Positions 35,533-48,915 of a DNA stretch of 64,000 bases are shown here, in pieces. The notes under the pieces are model-generated. The model made no database searches and was not told the DNA's origin. It saw only the letters and a list, made by a program, of their open reading frames with translations. Where the stretch lies: the NCBI RefSeq assembly GCF_964340395.1, contig NC_135554.1, positions 15,835,592 through 15,899,591 of the forward strand, given 5' to 3'. The number at the start of each line of letters is the position of its first letter. The stretch's first letter is position 1. The stretch is from Glandiceps talaboti (lineage: Eukaryota > Hemichordata > Enteropneusta > Spengelidae). The position numbers and the translations under genes are program-made.

Positions 35533-36529
35533 ACCATTGCTATCTACCATGTCATCTATGCTAGTATCGATTACATCTTTGTGCCACTCTCGCTCAAAAA
35601 CAAAACAAAACCACACATTTTCTTGAAAAACTATAACTTTTTCCCATAAATCACATCAGTGTGAAGTACTTAGAAATTTTGTTTCAAGTTAAATATTTTG
35701 CTGATGTCTGTTTTCTGTTAAAATAAAAGATTTACAAAATAAATTTAAATATGTGACAGCGGTGTGCATGTCTCTAGAAATCAGGAAAAAATAAAGCAGA
35801 ACTGGTTATTGTGCTGTCATCGAATAATAAATCTCTTTAAGATTTAAGAAAAACAATCCCCTGTTTTATAAGATTTACTGTTCATTTGTCTTTTTGAGAA
35901 AAAAATGAAAAACAACGATACAGTGAGAAAACGTGAAGAAAATTATGAGAGGAAAAAATGACTGTACCAATTACACTGTACGTGATGCTGTATGTTTACT
36001 ATAAAAGTGTAAGTAGTCAGTTACATGAACTAGGCCAAGTGAGTTAAGTTACATGTGTTTGTGAAATTAAAGACACAAGTATCAATGTATTAACACAGTT
36101 AAATAGAAAGCTGGTCAAGTGGTACAACAACGCTAAGTAAATGTCTTGGTGTTCTAACACCATCAAAGTGTTACTTTACAGAACAAGAGATGTGTAACTT
36201 TGTATTTTACAATGTTACTAAAACTAGCCAGCATTACAGTGAATACAGTTGTGGGCTTCTATTCTATATCGGTATGCATACAGTACATAGTAGTGTATGC
36301 ATACAGGTGATATGCCAGGCCTTGGTGATTCCAGGAATAGACAGTTGACTGACTGGGAAAGCCTTGACAGTTCCAAAGCAGTATTATGACAAACATGTAG
36401 CATAACTTAGTCAGTATCTGTAAACCTAAATGGAAAAGCTGTAAAATTGTGTGTTTGTATTCGTGTATTTGTCTGTTTTAAAAATATTGCTCAGTGAGAT
36501 TCATGAAAGCACAAAAACAGCAGTCGTCA

Positions 36530-37110
36530 GTATCATAACGAGAGAAGACAGATATCTATATATGTTTCTACGACTCCATTTTTAGCGCATCGTTTGTTAC
36601 TTTGTTGTATTGACTTAAACAGTCGTGTGGTTGTATTACACCTACTCGTGTCATGAATACTAGATGTTGAACAATACATGTGTTGTTCATGTGGAAACCT
36701 CGTCGCCCCCTACCTGTGAAATTACGATCAGAAAAAGGCGTACAGATTATCCTTCGTGCATTGTATATAAATGTTCATTAGTTCTGTACTATTGGTGTGA
36801 ATTGTTAGATGTTTGAATGCGTTTAACATCGTACATAGACTTTGTTGTGTTAAAGGCGGATTTCCCTAGTAGAATCGTAACAAGAGAAATAGTGAAAAGA
36901 TGTAAAAGAATTAGGTATAGCCATTGTTAGATGCGTTTTGATAGCCAGTTGTTATTTATAGGGTATGTGATATATACGCCCTATTATGATGTCAGAGAAG
37001 GCGGTAGTCTTACTTATATACAATACTCTGCAATTATATCGTTTTCTTACGAAAGGAGAACAATGGAAGCGTGTTAGTGTTGGAAGCTCAGCCGAGTTTA
37101 CATACCTGTG
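36530..37110. promoter_or_regulatory. CpG-rich patch deep in intron 4
   Basis: By hand count there are about 22 CpG in roughly 600 bp, against 2 in a comparison stretch of the same intron (33001-33600). Overall base composition is not very GC-rich, so the contrast lies in CpG retention. It could be an unmethylated enhancer or an internal promoter for a shorter SSBP transcript, or a younger transposon not yet CpG-depleted. No open frame or TATA box stands out. Confidence 0.4.
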
Positions 37111-40100
37111 TTGGAAGCTTAGTGGAGTTAGGTTTTACACATGTGTGATGCTCACTTAGAGTTTATATTTTGTGTGGTTTCTTTCTGTGGTTAGGAGATA
37201 AATAGAATACACATATTTAGTCATTTGATCATCAATAAACTTAACAAAGTTAACAAAATAAAACTGACATAATAGAAATATAAGAAAGACTAATGATATT
37301 CTCTGCAACAGGTGTATGCATGTACATGTATATACATAAAGTGAACTGAGAGGTATTTGGCCTGGGAGAATACATGAACTTTGTACCAATACACATATGT
37401 GTACTATTAAACAGTACTATGTATTAACAATATGCTTCTGAAGTCATAGAAATTCAAGCACTTCGCAACCAAACTTATTTGAGTACTGTATTCATCTGTG
37501 CCCTAATGTAGTTCATATCTAGTAAACTTCCTTATAAATATGCCTAGCAATTTGACAAAATAAAAAATTCGGTTGAAACCAAATGTGAATGTGAACATAG
37601 ATCTACAAGTCACGACTCCAACAATGTCATTGTTATGTAGTCTGGATGCCAACGTGATCTCTAACCCTTGTTATTAGACATAGAAATTTTGTCCTAAATC
37701 TATATGTATATCCACTGAACATATCTACCAAGTCAGTCTTGTGAGTGTTAATTCATGACACAAGTGAATGGAAAAAGTCTTGGCCAGGGTGCTTGCTTTA
37801 CAGCAGACAAAGAAGAAACATTTATATGTATGTACACCTGTTGGTCATAACACCATGTATAAATGTTTTACTTCTGAAAATTCTTATTGTTGAACATCTG
37901 GTCACTTGTGTATCTGAAGCAATTGTATTTTTATCATGAATATATGTACATTACGACTAAGAAATAGGAAAAGAAAAAGAAGTAAAATTTCAAATGTTTA
38001 GAAATCTTTGTTTTGCCGTATTAAAATCCTGTTTCTACCATGGGGCTATTTATTTGTATACAAAAAAATATAAGTTCAGTAAAAAAAAAGAAGGCTTTTG
38101 ATAGTGTGTTAGAGGTTTTTTTTTTTAAAAAGTCCAGAAATTTCATACTGCTAGATTTTCAAGGCTGTGAAGTGTATGTATATTGTGAGTTGAGGCATGG
38201 CAGTTCCACAAGTGAAACCTGTTTGAATAGACCACCAGCTGAATAGCATTGAATGGGGGTTCTTTTGTCCACAGTCAGTGACCCATAGTTTACCTTGCTA
38301 TGCCCTCCTTCATTTCAAGGTAACACAAATGTAGGACACAGCGGATACTGTTACAACTTGCCTTGTGTATTGAAATTATGCTACTCAGAACACATGTAGG
38401 TAAATAAAAGTGAGCAGCTATAATTTATAAGAAACGTACAAAATGTAGACGTGGTTAGGAGATGAAAGTAAAAATCTTTTAGAACTAGACTTTTCTGACA
38501 CAAAAAACATATATGTGATGGATAAAATTATGATAAATCATCAGCCAAGTCAAGTGTCTCCAAAACAAAGCTTTAGATTATGTTATATATATAAATTTCA
38601 AAACATTTGAACCAATATGGAGGCCTAAAGCCTGGAATCCATATGTGCTGTTCTGTTGTATAAGACAAAGTTTGACATCTTTCAACAGATAAAGTTACAG
38701 GTTCCAGGTGCTAAGACTGATAATTTAATAGAATTGTGTCCACCCAATTGTATGTGCTGCTGATGTTCACCGATCAAGAAATTTGTTTTATCAGAAATGA
38801 TCACTTTTCTAAATTTTCAAAGAATACAAGATTTACACAAGAGACACATACAGTGCCGTTAGTATTTTTCTGAAACTTGGGGCTTGTTAGATAGAGAAAA
38901 ATAGGATTCACAAAGCAAGGTTGTGATTGGTTGATTCAAAATTTGTTTCACCAATCAATGATTGTTCAGTCCATTTTTTTCAGAGCAGGGAGGTGATTGG
39001 CGTATTCCATTTCTGTGGTGAACAATATGTATTTCTCAAAACATAAATTCTTTAAAATTAAAACATCTGTTCTGATTAGTTGAAAACAAGAAGTAGAGAA
39101 TTGTTTTACTATATGTATATATAATGCCAGGATGTGGTTTTCAACACCAGGAAGTGCTTCTTTCGGCTAAAAAGGTGATGTATTTGGGGGAAATATCTCC
39201 TTCTGGGATTTCAAAAATTTGAAAGTCCTAGCTGATTTATAATGCCACATTTTGTGAACATTATTTTCTGTATGCTGTATCTTTAGAAATTATCCTTTAG
39301 GCCTAAGAATTTACTCATTGTGAGTTAATATGATGTAAAATTATTTGTGTGTTTTTGATCGGGAAAACTAAGTTTTCCATGTTGTGGAATAATTTGTATA
39401 GATGCAATTTTGAAATATTGTGTTTTCAATGATTAAATGAATTATTGTAACTACATTGGTATAATAGTAATAAAGTAGGCAGAGTGAGGACCCCTTAACT
39501 TTGGTATTATTTTTTCAGGGAATGTTTTTTTTTCTCCATGAATAACACAAAAAATTGTGAAAGTATCATTTTGGCCCAAAACTTGACGTAATTTATTAAC
39601 AAAAAATTATGTATACTATTATTTCTTAAGTGAAATGAGTAAATGCCAAAACAAAACGATGATGCTTGCTAAGTTCTCAAGAACAGCAGACGATAGCACA
39701 GCATGAGTGTTGATAATATATAGTAAGCTAGATGGTCCAGAAGCCATTTGGCCAGGGAAGAAAATGATAGTATTATTAGCATCTCTCCACATCTCCATTA
39801 TAAAGTCACTTGTGTCCTCAAGGGCGAAGACAAAGATGTACAAAATGAACTCGTGAACAGAATTACCATAAATGTTACATGTTCATTAAACAATAACAAA
39901 TCTTACTTTCTCACTTCAAGTTCCACAATATTTGATTTGTTTTTAAGGAACAGATGTTAAGAGTGGCATATTTGTGCAGTGATAGAGTAGTACATTCACA
40001 TGCATTGACAGGTAATCTTTGTTGGGTTGTTTGAACAAAAACAGCAGGCTATTGAAACGCACAAGCCTACAAACTGCCAGATCACTGACTTACAAGAAAT

Positions 40101-41421
40101 TATGCATAATTAAATGTGTCACGGTTGTAATTGAAACGAGGGGATGACTATCAAATTAAATTAATAGACTAAGACAGTGTGTAAACTTTACAATATCAGT
40201 CTTCTCGGTTTACTTGTCAAAAGACAATTTACTAATTTGACATGAATTCCTAGCTTGTCATCTCGTGTAAAGCATAATCCTTCGATCGTGCAGTAGTTGA
40301 GCATTTTCAGCTTTGACAAATTTTTTTAGTAATAGTTAAAAGGAATTTATCCTAGATATTTAAATGGACTGTACCAAGGGGAACATTTATTAAAACCAAA
40401 GTACTAGATGTGTTTACATAATGAAAGCAATACATAGATTTATGTTATAATACTGAAAATAATAAACTCCTGGAAATGGTTGTCCCTTGGTTTTATGGAC
40501 AACAGATTCCTTCAGAATTACATGTGAAATGTCACTTATGAATAATGAATAATAATACATGACAGAGTGTAACTATTATGAGGCAACAGAATATTGTGTT
40601 CAGAGAATAAAGATCCTGAGAATGATATCAAGCCAGAGTTATATTTTATAATTTTGAATTTATGAATTATATCACAGCTGTTAAAAATAGAGAAGTGCTT
40701 AGAATTTGGTTAGGTTTTATTGTTGTGTGTGAAAGAGCTGTATTTTAGATGCTGTCGTCTTTCCAAGATTATGTTGTAGTTTTTGGTAATGTGATAATTT
40801 TCAGTTTTAGTGTTTGCGAAATTCTTTCAAGGAAAGTTTTTTTCTGATTTGTGTGCTTTTGAATACCTATTAATACAAAATGTATTCTAAACCCGGAAAT
40901 TTTCGCCAAAGAATTATTTTTGTTGATTTTGTGGGAAGACAAAAACACAAGAAAACAAGTATAGTGACTAAAATGCCTTTTTTTAATGAATTATATAATA
41001 CAATGTACCAATATTGTAATTTGTAAAAATTAGTCTTGTAATTTGTAAAAATTAGTCTTTGAGAACTAGTTGAAGACTGTAAAATTGCAAAATTTTCTAG
41101 TAGTGAAAATATCTAGTGTATGTCTAGAATGGCACAAAATGATGACAAAAGAACAACTACTCATAAATATCTTCCACGTAGTGAAATTTGTAGTCAGTTT
41201 GTACTGCCAGTATCATTTGTTTTCAATATTTTATATGAAATCTGTAACATGATACATGATAATTACGTTAAACCAGCCAGAATAGTTGTAAATACAATAT
41301 CTACACAGAATAGTTGTAAATACAATATCTACATTGAAATCACTGTTCCCTACAGCAGAATATTTTAAATGACAAAAAATTGTGTAATATCCGTGTTGTT
41401 TTCGAAATTTTTTTGTCTTGA

Positions 41422-41562
41422 AATGTATGTATGTATGTATGTATGTATGTATGTATGTATGTATGTATGTATGTATGTATGTATGTATGTATGTATGTAT
41501 GTATGCATTTGTGTTTGTATGTGTGTATGTATGTATGTATGTATGTATGTATGTACGTACAT
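41422..41562 (+). repeat. (ATGT)n microsatellite, interrupted
   Basis: About 80 bp of pure TATG repeat, an interruption near 41504-41524, then about 35 bp more. Open frames on both strands here (Met-Tyr-Val-Cys or Ile-His-Thr-Tyr repeats) are artefacts. Confidence 0.95.
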
Positions 41563-44500
41563 GTAAGCTGTCTACGTATCAAAGATTGTGTATGTTACAT
41601 TTCTAATTCTCATTTAGCTGTAATGTTTTACATGGAATCATTTTACATGTATAATGTAGTTGTTGTAGTTGTTGTAGTTACCAGTCATAACAGAATAATG
41701 ATGCAAAATAATCCATTTTGGGCACAGTTTTGAAATGACTAAAAATGACAATTATATCGCCTATCCACAACATTTCAAAATTTGCCATTCTATAGTATAC
41801 ATGTAGGTACCTGTAATTTTCAGTATTTCATTTAAGAAATTCTTATTTTTGAAAACAGCATATTTATTTTTAGCCAGGCATAATCAGAGCCTGTTCAGGA
41901 TTCGTTGTTTGGATGTTGGCATATGGCCAACAATATTGATTTAAACATAGCGACCAGGCTTCCAACCGGTTGGTACCATCTGAGGCAAACAATCCGTTTT
42001 GTGTGTCCACTGTCTTTGTTCTTGTTTAACTTACAGCTGAACGTAGTATAATGTCAACATTTATCAAATACCAGAATCTTGTGAAAAAATGTTCAGTACC
42101 ATTGATTATAACAAGTGAGAATGTAAAAAATCCCACAAAATTAAAGTTTAGAGAAAATTGAATTCCCTATGAATTAAGAGTGAATAGTTTTTAGGTTTAA
42201 GATGGTTTATTGTGACATTTCTAATTAAGTGTTCATAGGATAGTGGAATTGTGTATGCTCCCAGTGGTCTTTATGATTATATTTGTCTGGATTTTTGGTA
42301 TTTTGACATTTGAAACAATTAGGGGAAATTAACACTGTTTATTACAAAGTATTTGATTAGCAGTCTGTGTGATAACACACTTTCAAGCACATTAGTTAAA
42401 AATAAAAATATTAACACTCAAGTGTAAAAGATAGGTGTAATTTTGAAAAGAAATGAACACAAGCTATTCCAGTCAATGCTTTCCATCCCACCTCTGTGGC
42501 CTTTGTCATCTTGTAAGCCATTGACTCCTATAAGAGTACTCCCCCTGAATTGTATGCAAAACTTGGTTACAGAAGGTGATCTGGTGAATCCCTTGAGTAA
42601 AACTAATCATTTATTCAAACCTAGGAGGGTCTTGTGAGCTCCCTAGTTGAGTGATATTTAACATGATTGCAGTCACATCCTTATGTGCTCTCCTATTGTT
42701 TGAGATTTTTGCTGGAGGGCATTAAATGGAAGTTGTAAAATTACTCCATAAATGTTGTAGTGTTGTTCGATCAATAAAGAAAAAAAATATTTTGACATAT
42801 ATGAGATAAAAAAAGCAACAAGTCTTCTATTGTAGTTATTACTTAAAGTGTTTATTACATGTCTCAGTATACACATGTAATCATTTTGTTGTTTTAGATA
42901 GAAACAGAGGTAGGGTACCCTCAGAACATTGTAAAATAATTCAATTTGTCAGTTGGTAGATTAGAACAAATAGTACCTCATCTAAATCGCAATTTTACAA
43001 AAGTCTAACTTGATGAAATCTTAATTACAAAAATTAATGTACATTTCCTCACATTCTCAATATTCACATGGGATGTGTAATGTAACAGCTCAATACAGCT
43101 GATTGTGCCTTCAATTCTGAACGTTGTTAACTGCCCTCACACGTCAGCAGATTACCATCCGATCCTCATGTGCGAATGCCCATATTGGGTGGTAATATTT
43201 TACACGTTGTTGAACACCTCTGAATAGTGATTCTAAGTGACTTATTATCATTAATATGTAGAATTTTATTGAATTTAATATTTTTGTGTGAAGATCGTCT
43301 CTATTTTAACGTTATATTGTATACATGATGAAATAATATTAGAAATTAGTCTACGTTCATCTTCAGTTTCCCTTTTGAAACAAACCGCCTTAGGTATGAA
43401 ACTAAGCAGAAATTTGTCCTGTTTTTGTACTGTCTTATGCAGATTTAAAAAAAAAAACACTACATAGATTTTGTTATTAAAGGTGTAAAGTGTGAATAAT
43501 GTATCTTTACCATGGCTTAAGTTACAAGATGAAAGACATGGTTGATTCACAATCAGTACAGGTAAATAAATTGTATCAGTTTTGCCAACTTCCATACTTC
43601 ACTTGTTTCGGAATTTTTTCATTCATCTAACCACTCCACTGATCATCTCCCCGGCCCCCACTTACTTTTTGTTCATCTTTCTCTTTATTTCCATACTGAA
43701 GGGCTGTCCAATTCCTATGTACAAGTTTCTCTTTGTACATTGAATACAAGCACAGACCAACCTGAAATGACAGTCAGAGATTAGACCTGAAAAAGAGGCT
43801 GCTGACCTTAGCAGTATTAGACTGCAAAAACTGTCATAAGCCTCTCTTTCAGTTGTGATGTCACTTCCGGTTAAATAGTGCAAAACCTAAATTGAAGAAA
43901 TATATCCATTGAATATGTTTAATTTATTTTCAAGTTAAATGGGAAATACACACTTTGAACAAATTTGATTTTGACCGGAGTCGAAATTACAAACAATACT
44001 GAAAAGATCTGGATTGATATATTTGGTGATTATTAATTTTGTGAATAACAGGCAGTTTGTTTATCTGTCGACATTTATGTATTGGACAACCTTTTCAGTT
44101 CTTTTTCTTCTTATTTACTAATATCAATGTGTATATTTGAGATTTTTGTGTACATTTTATCATGCTATGTTGACATGTTTTCTTGTAAGCCTACAGAAAT
44201 CACAGATTGCTGATAACTAAGTTGAATCTTTATTGGATCAAAATATGATTCAGTGGAGGTGATTTAAAAAGACAGGTTTGGTCGGTTTTAGAACAAAACT
44301 GAAAACATTTTGTTTGTTCACCAAATCTTATGGTTATAGTATAATTATTCAGCACCACAGAGCAAAACATTACTCTGGACAGACTGGTGCAATATTAATT
44401 TGATTGTAAACAATGAGATTCTTTGAATTTCCTACACGTCAATTTTCACTATTTTCATTCCTCTTTACCTGTTATTTACATATTTTTCAGTAAAATATCT

Positions 44501-44619
44501 ATTGTATGCAACTTTTTTCCAATGGTTTTGGTCTGGTTTGGTTGACTCTCTTGATATATACTAAACCTCCTTGAAAATAGTTGTTGCAATTTGAAAAGAA
44601 TATAAAACAAAACTAAGAA

Positions 44620-44710
44620 CCCCCCCCCCAAAAAAAAAAAAACCCAAAAAAACCCCAACAAAAACAAACAAACAAACAAAACAACAACAAACAAAACAAC
44701 AACAAAAACA
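44620..44710 (+). repeat. A/C-rich low-complexity tract
   Basis: A run of ten C, then thirteen A, then CCC/CCCC islands, and CAAA/CAACAA repeats. No T or G over about 90 bp except at the edges. The minus-strand hydrophobic open frame across it is an artefact. Confidence 0.85.
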
Positions 44711-45660
44711 CATAGTAAAGTAAAACAAAATTTATACGGTGCTTCTAACATCAACAAATTGAAAGCAGCAATCTGTGATTGTTTGTAGTAATACAGTTGG
44801 TATGTTAGAATTTGAGAAATTCAGTCGTCATGGTAACAAGAGAACATGTCAGCCAAAAGATCATTAACCTGTGTAACACGACAGGGTTTGAAATATGTGA
44901 CTTTATTGAAATAGGACCCCAGGAATGTACCCATCTATACCAAGGTCAGGGAGAGTCTATTCATAGGTGGTATGGCTATATGTGTGAAATGCCATGTTTT
45001 GAACATGAACTTGTTGATTTGTTGTATCTCAGTGTACTGTACTTGGAGCTACACTGAGTTTGTTCATTCAATTTGTAATATGAGTACCTTTCACAGCTAT
45101 GCTGCACAAGGGAAAGATTGCCGTTTATAGTGACAACAAAGTACATTTTATAATCCTGCAAATTCGCCAAAACTTGTTCTATTTCAAATAAGGTTACTTC
45201 TGTCGTTTCTGAAAATATTCTGAATACACAGTCACAGGTTTGACAAGTTTTGCTTATTTACTGGTTTACACATATATAAAAGACATTTTAAAGTCTGCTG
45301 TACGTGGCTTAACCTTGTGCTAGATGCGTGACCTGGCTTGACCTGGCTTTTGTATAGATGGCGGGGTCAAAGAGCAGCTCTACCTAAGTATGACAGATTT
45401 TTATTTCATTTGATAGTTTGGTATGTGCCCACTACATCCAAACAAAGAAATTACAAGAAAATTGTCATCCATATTGGTTGCTTTCATCACTTTGCAAGTC
45501 CATCAGTCTTTCAAATTTATGATTCATATGTGTAGAGGTAGATTATATGAACCACTGAAGCAGAAATAATGGACTATTCTATCTAGATATGAAAAGAATT
45601 TTGTCTTCATTCTTTTCTCAGGAGATTCTCATAACTCTTGCTACTTTACATCACAATTTT

Positions 45661-45818
45661 ATGTAAATTAGTTGTTGTTTTGCATAACTGATGTAAATGT
45701 ATACTAGTTTGCATAACAAATTTTATGTAAATCATATTTTGCATAATATCTGAATGTGTATGTTTGCATAACAGATGTTATGTAAATATAAAATTTGCAT
45801 AGCTATTGTTATGTAAAT
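45661..45818 (+). promoter_or_regulatory. Cluster of TTTGCATA and ATGTAAAT motifs upstream of exon 5
   Basis: Five TTTGCATA (45679, 45708, 45738, 45763, 45794) and five ATGTAAAT (45661, 45691, 45725, 45780, 45811) interleave over 158 bp, ending 166 bp before exon 5. One is the exact octamer complement ATTTGCAT (45793-45800). Some pairs form dyads such as CATAAC-AGAT-GTTATG. It may be a decayed tandem repeat of about 30-bp units, or a POU-factor enhancer cluster. Confidence 0.4.
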
Positions 45819-45984
45819 ATATTCTAGTTTGTATAACTTGTATTGTAAAGGGTGTATTGTTTTATTGAATGTGTAGTAGAAAGGCACCTCTACTGGAATG
45901 GAACAAGAGGAAACAAGTATCAATTTGATGTTTTTACCACATTTTAGAAGGGCGATTAGTTTTCATGTATTGTTTGTCTTACAG

Positions 45985-46071
45985 AGTGCAGCCGCTCCAA
46001 GTCCTGTTTTAGGTCAAATACCCCCAAATGAAATGCCTGGTGGCCCTATGCCGCCGGGTTTCTTTCAGGCG
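45985..46071 (+). CDS. SSBP3: SSBP exon 5: first proline-rich block (residues 93-121)
   Basis: Encodes SAAAAPSPVLGQIPPNEM and then a GGPMPPGFFQ segment ending in Ala121. The acceptor is ACAG at 45981-45984 and the donor GTAAGT at 46072. The SAAAAPSPVLG start directly follows HDY in vertebrate SSBP as I recall it, confirming the junction with exon 4 across a 40.5-kb intron. It is 87 nt, phase 0 at both ends. This is the beginning of the disordered Pro/Gly/Met-rich tail. Confidence 0.97.
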
Positions 46072-48814
46072 GTAAGTACTCCTTACGTATCAATGTTTTA
46101 CACAGTCTTACTATTCTGCTTTTGATCCCAAGCTATCTTTCCTTCAATTGGCTGCTTTTTATCATCAAACAAACCACTGGTGTACCTGTCTCTGATTGGC
46201 CAGTCATGAGGTAAATCAAGTCACATGACCACAATCACATTCATTAACTGTATAGTTTTGAGCTAATCTTGTATGGCAACTGTTCTGAGGACTTTTGACT
46301 AAATATTAAAAGCATAAACTTGCAAACATTACTACGTTAATGCAGGTAGCTGAAAAAAATTACTAAATTTTTCAGTATTTTAGAAATCACATTGTTGTAT
46401 AATCTGTAAAGAAAAAAAAACCTTGAGCAACACAACATAACAAATTTTGAAACATTGTTAACCTTTCGTGGCTGAAAAAATTAAATAGATGGATGGCAAC
46501 GGTACATCTTTAAGGATTTCTTTTCAAAGAAGACGAAAGGATGCTTCCAATGTTGTTTTTGTGGTTGCTAAGTGACAGGTTTATTGCAGGGTTAAGAAAA
46601 CTAACAGTTGTGTCAATAGTTTGGTGATACAGCTGTCTTTCAAAATGTATGTAGAGAATTTCAAAGGATGTCACAGACAGACAAATACATGTATAGTCAC
46701 AAGTGGCATCAAAATGAGTTAAAAGAGAAAAATTGCAAATGCTGACACATCGTCTCTTTATTTGTACATCAGCACTTGACTACCACAGTTCTTGCAATAT
46801 GTGTAGTGTTTGCATAAAATATTCATGACTTTCTCGAAATTTGTCAAAAACTATTATACATATTGTTATATATATTATATAACAATTTGAAATCAGTAAA
46901 TGAAATAAATAGCAAATACTGCTTAAATACTGCTTAAAAGGTGTGAAAAAAAAAATATTATTATTTATTCATTTTTTCTTTAAAAGTTATCCCATGAATG
47001 GGGAAATCCTTTGTTTATAAAGTGCACTCACTTTTCCTTTGGGAAAAAAAAAATTAATACTAGAAATAAAAAAGAAATTTAGACAAATGGTTAATTAATC
47101 GGAAGCAGTTTTTCACAATTTTAAAATTTGATTGGAGAAAAGAAATTAGAATACTTAATCTTAAAAGTGACGAACTTAACTAGTCTGGAATATGGGGAAG
47201 TATCGTATGCAAATAAAAGACAAGTCAGACCAAATTATTTCCATGGAAACTGAGATTCTGTTTTTTTACTTCAAAGAATACAAATTGTATTGAAAGTCTA
47301 AAAGTATCCATGCTAAAGAATAAAAAACAGAAGCTCGAAAAAGTAACCAACCATCTAAAAATATAAACTTACTAAATAGCAGTTTATGGGTTTATTTTTA
47401 ATGGCAGAAACTACACTATTTGGAACTTCACAGGTAGTGGTTGTCCCATCTTTAGGAATAGACTAATTGTAGAGTACATAATCAATTTGTCCTCTAATGA
47501 TAGCCAAAGTTTGTTGTTGTGAATGAAAATGATAAAAACCGGCATTTCTTGTGGGTCACCACCACAGAGTAAGAGATAGGAAACACCAAATTTTGGTGCA
47601 TCACTTGAAATTCTGTGTGTCAGTGGCACGTTAAATTGGCTTAGAGGGCACACTGTACATAATCATTCAGAAGTAGAAAGACTAGATCAAGCACTGTGAA
47701 ATAGTATTAATATTCTGATCAATAAATCTGTCATGTACATGTATCATTGATGATGACATTCAATTCACGATGGAAAAATACACCTGAGAGAAACAAACTC
47801 ATGATCAGCGAGATAGGGGGATACCTGAGAGACAAATTCATGATAACAAAGATAAGGAGATCTTGACCTCTTGTTAACAGATAATCAAAATTCACTGCAG
47901 ATTGTCGTGAATATACCTGTTGGAAGTGCATTTGCGTTGCAGACACTCGGGGGTCATTTCGCAATCCCAGATCACATTTCATGTTCAAATGTAGAAGACT
48001 GTACTGTATCGATGGTATTTGCTGACAACTCTGTTTTCTCATCTTTGAGTTGAGTAACAGTCTTCATGAAAATAATTTACACTATTTGGGTCAATATTTC
48101 ATTTTATGGTTTGATATCGTATCATTTTTAGTTCGATTTTTTACCGTGCATGACGCTTACAGTTCATGAGATAGTTAATTTGATAGTTATGTTTGATAAA
48201 ATATATAAACAAAATAAAATAAACATCAGTACATATTATGACAGACTAGAAAATATTAATACAATACATGGTGCATGTCTTAACTTGACAATGTGTGATG
48301 AAAATATGATGTAAGAAGAAAGTGAATCTAAAAATATCTAAAGCCAAAAAAATCACTGGAAATGCAGTATTTCTGTTTTATGTGGGCTAGTTTTTGTTTT
48401 AATTTATGGTTTCCTCGTTAACCATGTTTTTGCTAGGTTTTTAACTTCAGTAATATAAAACCGGAAAATTGGCATATTTCAATAAATGTAATGTCATAAT
48501 TTTGTTTTGGTATAGTGTTAGGAACCATGGTAAAGTGATTGGCAAACCCACATAGATAGGGGACTGGCCCCTTCTCAGTAGCTTTTACCTACCCACCGCC
48601 CTTCCAAGTTGATTTTACCATAGACCCGCCACGGTCTATGATTTTACCTACCAATGGCAACTGCCCTTCCAAGTCAATTTTACTTATAACATAACCCAGA
48701 ATAGAATGATTTATAAAAGGAAGTGACACTCCTCTTATTTAGATACATTGTAAAATGTGGAATTTTGGCAGATTTACCAAATGAAAGTTACATTTTCGGC
48801 CCGTGTCAGATTAG

Positions 48815-48915
48815 GATGTGAAAAACAGACAGTTATACAGAACAATTCTAGAAGAAACCTAACAATCCTGGGCATGATAACACTAATGCAAGATCCTGTG
48901 TTTGAATCCTGAGTC
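48815..48915 (+). repeat. Dispersed repeat, related to 11085-11215
   Basis: Shares TGTGAAAAACAG, CAGAACAAT-like, GATAA, CTAATG and a final TTTGAATCCTGA (B-box-like) with the copy in intron 4, in the same order and orientation. Confidence 0.45.

Larger units (their letters stand above)
26001..36500 (+). other. Intron 4, third part: repeats, no gene
   Basis: Non-coding. Degenerate ~55-60-bp repeats with GCCAATTCTTT lie near 27424-27595. The block 31400-31680 and the block 32090-32400 are less AT-rich and more sequence-complex than their surroundings and are candidate conserved regulatory regions. The second contains an imperfect GCCAAC/GTTGGC dyad at about 32337-32361. The 84/90-bp minisatellite, diverged duplication and piggyBac-type MITE are listed separately. 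A 11-bp inverted repeat lies at 36272-36304. Confidence 0.55.
36501..45984 (+). other. Intron 4, last part: CpG-rich patch, repeats, no gene
   Basis: After the CpG-rich patch at 36530-37110 the sequence is AT-rich to exon 5. Short direct duplications occur at 41017-41059 and 41279-41334. The ATGT microsatellite, an A/C-rich tract and an octamer-like repeat cluster are listed separately. No gene or RNA gene recognised. Confidence 0.55.

Noticed and set aside
41340-41733. Met-Tyr-Val-Cys and Ile-His-Thr-Tyr repeat proteins
   Set aside because: Translations of the ATGT microsatellite on both strands.
44476-44757. Hydrophobic minus-strand frame resembling a membrane protein
   Set aside because: The Val/Phe/Leu-rich peptide comes from the A/C-rich low-complexity tract read on the opposite strand.
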